The notes under the pieces: generated by a model
The model's database searches: none
Seen by the model: the letters and a program-made list of their open reading frames with translations, nothing else
What the model was told of the DNA's origin: nothing
Position numbers and translations under genes: made by a program
Source: Spirochaetaceae bacterium
GTDB taxonomy: Bacteria > Spirochaetota > Spirochaetia > Sphaerochaetales > Sphaerochaetaceae
Assembly: GCA_003454065.1 (NCBI GenBank)
Contig: DMKZ01000050.1
Location: forward strand, 1 to 7,086
DNA: 7,086 nt
Direction of reading: 5' to 3'
Shown here: positions 1 to 5,900 of the stretch, in pieces
Numbering within the stretch: the stretch's first letter is position 1
How the letters are laid out: each line of letters starts with the position of its first letter

Positions 1-1
1 A

Positions 2-178
2 ATCTGCGAGTGCAAGAACATCACAGACCAGCAAATAGACGAGTTGGTGGCATCGCAAGCTGTCACGACTTTCGAGCAGCTGCAGGCCAAAACCGGATTG
101 GGAAGCGTTTGCGGAAAGTGCAAGGCTAAGGCGGAGGGTTTGTTCGCTGAGCTCAGGCACATACACGGCTTCGTATAG
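2..178 (+). CDS. Bfd-like [2Fe-2S]-binding protein or domain (5' end outside window)
   Basis: The visible 58 residues, open from the left edge to TAG at 176-178, carry the four-cysteine pattern of the BFD-like [2Fe-2S] family: Cys-x-Cys at visible residues 2 and 4, then Cys-x-x-Cys at 37 and 40, with 32 residues between the pairs. Bacterioferritin-associated ferredoxin has nearly the same spacing, with its first cysteine at about residue 4, so a stand-alone protein would be missing only a few residues here. The same domain also ends larger flavin- or iron-dependent oxidoreductases, and the sequence cannot separate the two cases. The short helical segment after the last cysteine (KAKAEGLFAEL) is typical of the fold. 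The expected role is electron transfer through a cytoplasmic [2Fe-2S] cluster; the partner is unknown. The next gene starts 21 bases downstream in the same frame, suggesting co-transcription. Confidence 0.8.
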   Translation: MCECKNITDQQIDELVASQAVTTFEQLQAKTGLGSVCGKCKAKAEGLFAELRHIHGFV

Positions 179-199
179 TACGGCCGCGGTCAGCGAAGA

Positions 200-679
200 A
201 TGCCGGCTGAAGGTGGCAGCAGAAAGAACGAACGGAATGACGCTTCCGAAGAGCAGGGTTTTGGAAATTCCCTTAAAATCAAACCTGCGGACGTTGCAAT
301 CCTGATAGCCATGGCTTTTGTTTCCGCATACCTTGTGTTCGCAGCATTCAAAAAAGCGGATGGCAAGCCGGAATACGTGAATATCAGAACCGTCGGTTCC
401 GCTTATGTTTATCCGCTGTCGAAGAATGCGCAATATGAGTTCGAAGGAAAGCGCGGCGCTTTTATCGTAGAATGCGATAACAGGGTCGTCAGGGTGATTC
501 ATGCGGACTGTCCCGAGGGGATCTGCATGCGAAAGAGTCTGTCTGAGATGGGCGATAGCATCGTGTGCCTGCCGAACATGGTGACCGTCTGGCTGTCGCA
601 TGGTGCGAGCGGCGATGCGGATTCGCCCGTATCCGGTTCGGATGCGAACGGCGGCATCGTGGATGATGTGGCGTATTGA
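200..679 (+). CDS. NusG domain II-containing membrane-anchored protein
   Basis: This 159-residue protein has a polar N-terminus (1-30), one hydrophobic membrane segment (about 31-50, DVAILIAMAF onward), and then a NusG-II-like beta domain (about 58-133). The signature is DCPEGIC (residues 103-109) followed by SIVCLPNMVTV (120-130), with cysteines at 104, 109 and 123. The domain probably lies outside the membrane. Families with this architecture are common in Bacillota, often near redox or envelope genes, and have no settled biochemical role; the relation to transcription factor NusG is only by domain fold. The end GIVDDVAY resembles the acidic V-D-x-V ending I recall for this family, so the protein looks complete. 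ATG at 200 has no good Shine-Dalgarno site, but the next in-frame Met (residue 38) lies inside the membrane segment, so 200 is the best start, perhaps by coupling to the upstream gene. A decayed gene begins right at its 3' end. Confidence 0.8.
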   Translation: MPAEGGSRKNERNDASEEQGFGNSLKIKPADVAILIAMAFVSAYLVFAAFKKADGKPEYVNIRTVGSAYVYPLSKNAQYEFEGKRGAFIVECDNRVVRVIHADCPEGICMRKSLSEMGDSIVCLPNMVTVWLSHGASGDADSPVSGSDANGGIVDDVAY

Positions 680-1145
680 AGCCGCTTTTATACCAGTCGG
701 GTATCTTACCATCGCAGATTCCACACCCGACGGTCAAGTCTATGTTTTGGACTATCCGTACGCAGGGGTTTCGAACGAGATTTCCTCACGATTGACTGAA
801 AAATCCTATCACATGGCATTTTATTGCATGATGAAGTCGATAGGTGCGGATATCGATGCGGAAATATCATCTGCCAGAGGCAGGGCGGATGCGGTTCTAA
901 TGACTTCGAAGTTCGTTTATGTAATCGAGTTCAAAGCCGACAGGACTGCCGACGAGGCATTGGCTCAGATTCGGGAAAAAGGATATTGCGAGCAATATGC
1001 CGGCAACGGTGTTTTGTCAGCATTTGAATTCAAGTATTCTCCTACGCGCGGCAGAATCAAGCTTCCAGTGGCATTCGCCGCAGCCTACCAGGATGCGCTG
1101 TTCAGCGCCGTAACGCCTGACAATTACCAGGACTTTCTGCTATGA
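676..1145 (+). pseudogene. Remnant of AAA-ATPase / PD-(D/E)XK nuclease-superfamily protein (PDDEXK_9, DUF1703 type)
   Basis: The homology is to the C-terminal half of the large family that joins an AAA-ATPase-like domain to a PD-(D/E)XK nuclease domain. The family hallmark around LLYQSGYLTI is split across frames: codons 676-699 read LKPLLYQS, and the rest (YLTIADS) reads on from 702 in another frame, which implies loss of one base near 700-702. Further on, TEKSYHMAFYCMM, GRADAV (Asp codon 888-890), YVIEFK (Glu 927-929, Lys 933-935), EALAQIREKGY and a weaker SPTRGRIK follow in family order, so the nuclease core residues are kept. Between YPYAGVSNEI and RLTEKSYHM roughly 70 residues usual for the family appear to be missing, and the whole ATPase domain is absent. 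The second frame is open to TGA at 1143-1145. A start at ATG 663 or 666 inside the preceding gene could give a short protein, but no ribosome site supports it. Frame and deletion calls rest on remembered family patterns. Confidence 0.72.
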
Positions 1146-1284
1146 GGCGTATAAACCGACAGAAGTCTCAGTCAACCCCTGCGAAGAGATTTGAGATGAG
1201 AGGCCGCCTATGCATGATTCGAGCAAATCAAGGCAGTGCTTTGCGCACGGCTTGATGCTCGAAGCCGATTGGGCGGCATATCGC
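1146..1284. other. Non-coding stretch between the nuclease remnant and the palindromic element
   Basis: No recognisable gene, RNA or promoter is seen here. Short open frames run through it on both strands, but none resembles a known protein and none has a convincing ribosome site. It may be further decayed 3' sequence of the nuclease gene. Confidence 0.5.
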
Positions 1285-1453
1285 TCAAGGGCACTTCTAA
1301 AAACCTGCTGTTCGAAGATGTTTGTGGATTTTCGAGATGAAAAGCCGGCGGAAAACACAGAAATACTGTCGTACTTCGAGGCTTTCCGCCGGCTTTTCAG
1401 TCGGAAGGACATCTGGCAGGTTTGGACTCTGGGGTTTTTAGAAGCGCCCTCAA
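1285..1453. mobile_element. MITE-like 161-bp palindromic element with 4-bp flanking direct repeat
   Basis: The element proper is 1289-1449. Its left end reads GGGCACTTCTAAAAACC (1289-1305) and its right end, on the complementary strand, GGGCGCTTCTAAAAACC (1433-1449), a match of 16 out of 17. The direct repeat TCAA lies immediately outside both ends (1285-1288 and 1450-1453), as expected for a target-site duplication. Inside is a second, perfect 17-bp inverted repeat (1338-1354 with 1383-1399) and a weaker pairing (AGATGT at 1316-1321 with ACATCT at 1409-1414), so much of the element can fold on itself. It has no plausible coding capacity. Short length, terminal inverted repeats, target duplication and absence of a transposase together fit a MITE mobilised by a transposase encoded elsewhere. 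IS5-like elements also leave 4-bp duplications, but I cannot name the parent family. Weak pairing continues outside the ends (GGCGG at 1272-1276 with CCGCC at 1460-1464), so the true boundaries could be wider. Confidence 0.6.
1338..1399. repeat. Perfect 17-bp inverted repeat, possible bidirectional terminator
   Basis: The arms TGAAAAGCCGGCGGAAA (1338-1354) and its exact complement (1383-1399) enclose a 28-base loop that itself holds a small ACAG/CTGT hairpin (1357-1360 with 1366-1369). The stem has a GC-rich core with A residues before it and T residues after it on both strands, the symmetry of a two-way intrinsic terminator. The T run is only four bases and the loop is long, so termination may be weak. 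It lies between the upstream redox-type genes and the glycogen promoter, where a terminator would be useful. Confidence 0.55.
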
Positions 1454-1464
1454 ATATCTCCGCC

Positions 1465-1474
1465 ATTGTACAAT
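1465..1474. promoter_or_regulatory. 10-bp perfect dyad ATTGTACAAT upstream of the -35 box
   Basis: ATTGTACAAT equals its own reverse complement and sits 3 bases before the predicted -35 box, centred about 43 bases before the expected transcription start. That is a plausible position for an activator or repressor of the glycogen operon. It is short, has no second copy in the window, and I do not recognise the binding protein. Confidence 0.25.
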
Positions 1475-1477
1475 AGG

Positions 1478-1506
1478 TTGATTTTATAGCAAGTATCGGA
1501 TAGAAT
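1478..1506 (+). promoter_or_regulatory. Sigma-70/sigma-A type promoter of the glg operon
   Basis: TTGATT (-35, 1478-1483) and TAGAAT (-10, 1501-1506) are separated by exactly 17 bases; each box differs from consensus at one or two positions. The expected start is near 1513, giving a leader of about 40 bases before glgB. No riboswitch-like structure fits in so short a leader. No other promoter is needed for the tightly packed genes downstream. Confidence 0.65.
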
Positions 1507-1541
1507 AGTAGAGACTAACTCCAATCCCCATTCGGTTTCGC

Positions 1542-1546
1542 AGGAG
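1542..1546 (+). promoter_or_regulatory. Ribosome binding site of glgB
   Basis: AGGAG, six bases before ATG 1553, fixes this start. The N-terminal sequence that follows matches the expected beginning of a branching enzyme shortly before its CBM48 domain. Confidence 0.7.
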
Positions 1547-1552
1547 CTTGGC

Positions 1553-3544
1553 ATGAAGGCTTTTATAGACGAAGATCAGATCTATCTCTTCAACGAGGGC
1601 AGGTATTTCTATGCATATCGCTCCTTCGGTGCGCATGTTGCTGACGGAGGCGTTCATTTCACCGTTTGGGTTCCAGGCGCCAAAAGGGTCTGCGTTCATG
1701 GGAATTTCAATGATTGGAGGCTTGACCACGATCTTTCCCCAATAGGCAATTCGGGGGTTTGGACCGGATTCTTCAAGGATGTTCGCGAGGGCGACATCTA
1801 CAAATACGTGATCGAAACGGACAACGGCAAGACGCTTGAGAAAGCGGATCCGTTCGCTTTTTTCTCTGAAAAAAGGCCTTCCACCGCTTCTGTGGTGCAT
1901 ACTCTCAAATACGAGTGGAGCGATTACGATTGGATGAAGGGCAGGGCGATGCGCGAAGGCGCGGGGCGTCCGAAAAACATATACGAGGTTCATCTCGGCA
2001 GCTGGAAGAAGCATAACATCGACGGAACGGACAAGCAGGATGAATTCTATTCCTATTCGGAGCTTGCTGCCGAACTTGTGGATTATGTGAAGGAGATGGG
2101 CTATACGCACATGGAGATTCTTCCGGTGATGGAGCATCCGCTTGATGCCTCTTGGGGGTATCAGGTGACGGGCTTCTATTCGCCGACAAGCAGATACGGG
2201 AAGCCGGAAGAGCTGATGCATCTTATCGATTGCGCGCACCAGAGCGGGATTTCTGTGATATTGGATTGGGTTCCCGGCCATTTTTGCTATGACTCGCATG
2301 GTTTGGCCATGTTCAACGGGCACTATTTGTATGAAAAGGATATGCATCCGAATTGGGGGACGGGCAAATTCGACTTCGGCAGGCCCGAGGTCAGATCGTT
2401 CCTGCTTTCCAATGCCAATTATTGGTTTGGAGAATTTCATGCGGATGCCATGCGCGTTGACGGCGTGTCGAGCATGCTGTATTTGAATTTCGGCATAGAC
2501 GATCCGCGCCAGAAGAAGTTCAACAAATACGGCGACGAGGGAAATCTCGAGGCCATTGCTTTCGTAAGGGAGCTTTCGGAGATGATCGGAGAATTTCATC
2601 CGGGCGCCAGTCTGATAGCGGAGGAAAGCACGGCGTGGCCGTTGGTTACGTATCCTCCCAAAAACGGAGGCTTGGGGTTCAATTACAAGTGGGATATGGG
2701 CTGGATGCATGACACGCTGAATTATTTTTCGACTGATTTCCCGTATCGTCCCGGCAATCATCATCTCCTTACGTTCTCCATGATGTATGCGTTCAGCGAG
2801 AACTTCGTCTTGCCTTTCTCGCATGATGAGATCGTGCACGGCAAGGCATCGCTCATCGGCAAGATGCCCGGCGACTATTGGAGGAAATTCGCAGGACTCA
2901 GACTTCTGCTGTTCTACCAGATGACCCATCCCGGAGCGAAACTGAACTTCATGGGAAACGAAATAGGGCAGTGGACGGAATGGCATGAATGCGAATCGGT
3001 CGAATGGTTCCTCGTCGATCAGCACGAAGCGCACAGGAGGCATCATGATTATGTGAAGGCTCTGAACCATCTTTATCTCAGGGAGAAAGCGCTGTGGGAG
3101 GTCGATCATTCGTGGGATGGCTTCTCATGGATAGATGCCAATAACGGAGCGCAATGCGTTGTCAGCTACATACGCATGGGAAAGGACGACGAATACAATG
3201 CCTATATGGTTTTGAATTGCGAAGTCAACTCCTACGATGAATACAGAATAGGCGTGGATAGCCTTGGAACCTATTACGAGATTTTCAATACGGATAGCGT
3301 GGAATTCGGCGGGAGCGGTGTGGTTAATGTCGGAGAAATCGAGGCGGAAGAGGTTCCGTACCATGGTCGCGATTATTCGATCGTTCTGAGGATGCCGCCG
3401 CTGGGTGCGACCATGCTTAGAAGAAAGAAAAGGAAAAATGCAGAAGAATTACAAAAAGGAACAATTCAAAAGGGATTACGAAGAGGAAACGGTAAGCCTG
3501 TTCTCAAAGCCGCTGAAGAATTGCACGACAAGGGAAAAGTATGA
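1553..3544 (+). CDS. glgB: 1,4-alpha-glucan branching enzyme GlgB (GH13, CBM48)
   Basis: GlgB cuts alpha-1,4 glucan chains and rejoins them through alpha-1,6 bonds, making branches in glycogen in the cytoplasm. The 663-residue protein has an N-terminal CBM48 domain (about 20-110, VHFTVWVPGAKRVCVHGNFNDW), a GH13 barrel (about 140-510) and a C-terminal beta domain (about 520-622). The catalytic regions are all present: DWVPGHF (238-244), MRVDGVSSML (300-309, nucleophile Asp303), IAEEST (355-360, acid/base Glu357) and PFSHDEIVHGK (421-431, Asp425). Related enzymes end soon after the R-x-PPLG motif, here RMPPLGA at 613-619. This one continues for about 40 Lys/Arg-rich residues that are read from the 5' end of glgP in another frame, a 107-base overlap. 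The tail is probably recent read-through past a lost stop rather than a domain. glgB is the first gene of the operon. Confidence 0.96.
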   Translation: MKAFIDEDQIYLFNEGRYFYAYRSFGAHVADGGVHFTVWVPGAKRVCVHGNFNDWRLDHDLSPIGNSGVWTGFFKDVREGDIYKYVIETDNGKTLEKADPFAFFSEKRPSTASVVHTLKYEWSDYDWMKGRAMREGAGRPKNIYEVHLGSWKKHNIDGTDKQDEFYSYSELAAELVDYVKEMGYTHMEILPVMEHPLDASWGYQVTGFYSPTSRYGKPEELMHLIDCAHQSGISVILDWVPGHFCYDSHGLAMFNGHYLYEKDMHPNWGTGKFDFGRPEVRSFLLSNANYWFGEFHADAMRVDGVSSMLYLNFGIDDPRQKKFNKYGDEGNLEAIAFVRELSEMIGEFHPGASLIAEESTAWPLVTYPPKNGGLGFNYKWDMGWMHDTLNYFSTDFPYRPGNHHLLTFSMMYAFSENFVLPFSHDEIVHGKASLIGKMPGDYWRKFAGLRLLLFYQMTHPGAKLNFMGNEIGQWTEWHECESVEWFLVDQHEAHRRHHDYVKALNHLYLREKALWEVDHSWDGFSWIDANNGAQCVVSYIRMGKDDEYNAYMVLNCEVNSYDEYRIGVDSLGTYYEIFNTDSVEFGGSGVVNVGEIEAEEVPYHGRDYSIVLRMPPLGATMLRRKKRKNAEELQKGTIQKGLRRGNGKPVLKAAEELHDKGKV

Positions 3545-5870
3545 ATCTCTTGTTCGCCTCATATTGAGGGAGACGGCTGAGGACAAGGAAAGCACCATGT
3601 CCCGTTTTTTCAAGGAAAAGACGAAGATGGTGTTCTATTTCTCGATGGAGTTTCTCGTCGGGAGGCTTTTGGAGAATTATCTCGTCAATCTGGGGATTCT
3701 GGATGTGGTCGAGAAAGGCCTTTCCGAGCTCGGAATAGATTTCAAGGAATTGACTGAGTCGGAGAGGGATCCGGGACTCGGCAGCGGGGGCTTGGGTAGG
3801 CTGTCGGCGTGTTTCCTGGATTCCATGGCTTCCATGGGCATGGCAGGCTTCGGCATCGGATTGCGTTTCAGATTCGGTCTGTTCAAGCAGAAGATAGACA
3901 ACGGGTATCAGATAGAAAAGCCTGATGCATGGCTGACGGATGAGTATCCGTGGGAAACCGCCAAGCCTTCTGAGAGCGTCGAGGTGAAATTCGGCGGAGT
4001 TGTCGATAGGACATTCGAAAACAACAAGCTTCATTTCATATACAGGGACTATGAGAGCGTCCTTGCGATGCCTTATGACGTGCCCGTCATAGGATACGGC
4101 GGGAAGACTATTACCACCTTGCGCATTTTCCAGTCGCTGCCTGTGGAAGACACGATAGACATGAACTTCTTCAACAAAGGAGATTATGCCTTGTCCATGG
4201 CGAAGCGGAGCGAAGCGGAGGCGATTACCTGCATGCTTTATCCGGAGGACGGTCAGCCTTCCGGAAGAATATTGCGCATAAAGCAGGAATACCTCATGGT
4301 TTGCGCTGGAATAGCGTCGATAATAAGAACTTACGAAGCATCTTACGGCAAGGATGCGTGGTCCGAGATGCCGGAGCATGTGAGCATACACATAAATGAC
4401 ACCCATCCCGCTTTTTGCATTCCGGAGCTCATGCGAGTTTTGCTTGATGAGAAGAATTTGGAGTGGGATGATGCCTGGGATATAACCGTGAAGACCATCT
4501 CATATACGAACCATACGGTTCTTCCGGAAGCGTTGGAGAGATGGCCGTCCGATGTGCTTCAAAGGGTTGTTCCTAGGATATATATGATAATCGAGGAGAT
4601 TGATAGAAGGTTCAAGGAAGTGCTCAGAGGCGAGCTCGGGGATTGGTATGCGAATTGCAGGAGCATGGGCGTGATAGTCGATGGGGAGGTGCGTATGGCG
4701 AACCTGTCCATAATCGGATCGCATCATGTGAATGGAGTTGCTGAAATACATTCCCAGATTTTGAAAACCGATCTTTTCAAGAATTTCTACCTTCTGAATC
4801 CGGACAAGTTCTCCAACAAGACGAACGGGATCTCGCATAGGAGATTCCTGATTCAGGCGAACAGGCCTCTCGCATCCCTGATTTCGGAAGCGATAGGCGA
4901 TGGGTGGAAGAAAAGCCCCGATAAGCTGAAGGGTCTTATGAAATATGCGGACGACAGCGGATTTCTCGAGAAGCTTTCCGCGGTCAAACGAGAGAGCAAG
5001 CAGCGTCTTGCGGAATACATTTCCGAAAAGTCCGGCATCGATGTGGATGTCGATTCTGTTTTCGACATACAGGTCAAGAGGATGCACGCGTACAAGAGGC
5101 AGCTTCTGAATGCATTCAAGATCCTTTGGCTTTACAACGGGCTTAAGGACGGGACGATTTCGCTTCCCCACGGCTGCACGTTCATTTTCTCGGGGAAGGC
5201 CGCCCAAGGCTATGCGTTTGCGAAGGAAGTCATCAAGTTCATTTGTTCGGTTGCGGACAAGGTGAATTCCGACCCGCAGATCAGCAAGATGATCAAGGTG
5301 GTTTTCATTGAGAACTTTTGCGTTTCAGTTGCTCAGCGGATATACCCCGCCGCCAACATAAGCGAACAGATTTCAACGGCCGGCATGGAGGCTAGCGGAA
5401 CCGGAAACATGAAGTTCATGATGAACGGAGCGATTACGCTCGGAACGCTTGACGGAGCGAATGTCGAGATATCGAGGCTTGCAGGCATGGATAATGTCAG
5501 GATATTCGGCATGACTGCGGAGGAGGTTTCCCGCATGCTCAGGGGAAGGGAATACGATGCCAGGCAATTTGTTGCGGGAAATCCCGATCTGAGCAGGATA
5601 ACGAGCCAGCTTGTCGATGGCTTCTTCAATTCCTGCGGGCAGAGCTTCTGGGGAATCTACGACGCGCTTTTGAACAGGAACGACGAATTCTTCGTGATGA
5701 AGGATTTCAACTCGTATGTCGATGCATGGAAGGGATTGATCGAAACCTATGGCGATACCGTTGCTTGGAACAGGATGTCGCTGGTCAATATAGCGCAGTC
5801 CGGCTACTTCTCAAGCGACAGAACGATATTGGAATATGACAGGGATATTTGGAAGACCAAAAAGGCATAA
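3438..5870 (+). CDS. glgP: Glycogen phosphorylase GlgP (GT35)
   Basis: This PLP-dependent enzyme releases glucose-1-phosphate from the non-reducing ends of glycogen using phosphate. From ATG 3438 it has 810 residues, normal for the family. The N-terminal domain shows YFSMEFLVGRLLEN (67-80), GLGSGGLGRLSACFLDS (113-129) and INDTHPAFCIPELMR (319-333). The C-terminal half shows TNGISHRRF (462-470), VKRMHAYKRQLLN (546-558) and the cofactor motif EASGTGNMKF (651-660) with the PLP lysine at 659, then LDGANVEI (671-678). Family-like sequence begins by residue 18 (TVSLFSKPL), so the gene truly overlaps the glgB tail. A longer in-frame start at 3405 would only deepen the overlap; AAGGA just before 3438 supports the chosen start, though its spacing is short. 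Lying between glgB and glgC, it ties glycogen breakdown to synthesis. Confidence 0.96.
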   Translation: MQKNYKKEQFKRDYEEETVSLFSKPLKNCTTREKYESLVRLILRETAEDKESTMSRFFKEKTKMVFYFSMEFLVGRLLENYLVNLGILDVVEKGLSELGIDFKELTESERDPGLGSGGLGRLSACFLDSMASMGMAGFGIGLRFRFGLFKQKIDNGYQIEKPDAWLTDEYPWETAKPSESVEVKFGGVVDRTFENNKLHFIYRDYESVLAMPYDVPVIGYGGKTITTLRIFQSLPVEDTIDMNFFNKGDYALSMAKRSEAEAITCMLYPEDGQPSGRILRIKQEYLMVCAGIASIIRTYEASYGKDAWSEMPEHVSIHINDTHPAFCIPELMRVLLDEKNLEWDDAWDITVKTISYTNHTVLPEALERWPSDVLQRVVPRIYMIIEEIDRRFKEVLRGELGDWYANCRSMGVIVDGEVRMANLSIIGSHHVNGVAEIHSQILKTDLFKNFYLLNPDKFSNKTNGISHRRFLIQANRPLASLISEAIGDGWKKSPDKLKGLMKYADDSGFLEKLSAVKRESKQRLAEYISEKSGIDVDVDSVFDIQVKRMHAYKRQLLNAFKILWLYNGLKDGTISLPHGCTFIFSGKAAQGYAFAKEVIKFICSVADKVNSDPQISKMIKVVFIENFCVSVAQRIYPAANISEQISTAGMEASGTGNMKFMMNGAITLGTLDGANVEISRLAGMDNVRIFGMTAEEVSRMLRGREYDARQFVAGNPDLSRITSQLVDGFFNSCGQSFWGIYDALLNRNDEFFVMKDFNSYVDAWKGLIETYGDTVAWNRMSLVNIAQSGYFSSDRTILEYDRDIWKTKKA

Positions 5871-5889
5871 GGCGGCTTTTCCGCTTATG
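5866..5889 (+). promoter_or_regulatory. Hairpin between glgP and glgC
   Basis: CATAAG and CGG (5866-5871 and 5873-5875, with G5872 bulged) pair with CCGCTTATG (5881-5889), leaving a 5-base loop. The structure contains the glgP stop codon (TAA, 5868-5870) and its last base is the first G of the glgC Shine-Dalgarno site GGAGG (5889-5893). There is no T run after it, so it is not an intrinsic terminator. It could tune glgC translation or mark a processing or stability point. Confidence 0.4.
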
Positions 5890-5893
5890 GAGG
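5889..5893 (+). promoter_or_regulatory. Ribosome binding site of glgC
   Basis: GGAGG, seven bases before ATG 5901, is a near-consensus site and decides the start of glgC. Confidence 0.8.
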
Positions 5894-5900
5894 TGCATAT

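Noticed and set aside
600..701. ATG 600 as the true start of the nuclease-like frame
   Set aside because: The first 30 codons are the NusG-II gene read in another frame, and the family sequence just before YLTI lies in a different frame, so the start is accidental.
1140..1476. Two overlapping short open frames, one on each strand, across the palindromic element (1210-1476 + and 1140-1466 -)
   Set aside because: They read through terminal and internal inverted repeats of a mobile element; neither has a ribosome site or a family-like sequence.
1484..3109. 541-codon open frame on the - strand opposite glgB
   Set aside because: It lies wholly antisense to a confident glgB gene, its translation resembles no protein family I know, and it arises from the codon use of the + strand gene.
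3405..3437. ATG 3405 as the glgP start
   Set aside because: It would add 11 residues encoded within the conserved end of glgB; ATG 3438 follows a Shine-Dalgarno-like AAGGA and suits the family N-terminus better.
4201..4220. Perfect tandem repeat of the 10-mer CGAAGCGGAG inside glgP
   Set aside because: The spacing from GDY to LYP in the protein is the usual one for phosphorylases, so there is no insertion; the repeat seems to follow from the codons of KRSEAEA.
3504..4406. 300-codon open frame on the - strand opposite glgP (also 4500-5207 and shorter ones)
   Set aside because: Antisense shadows of glgP with no family motifs or ribosome sites.
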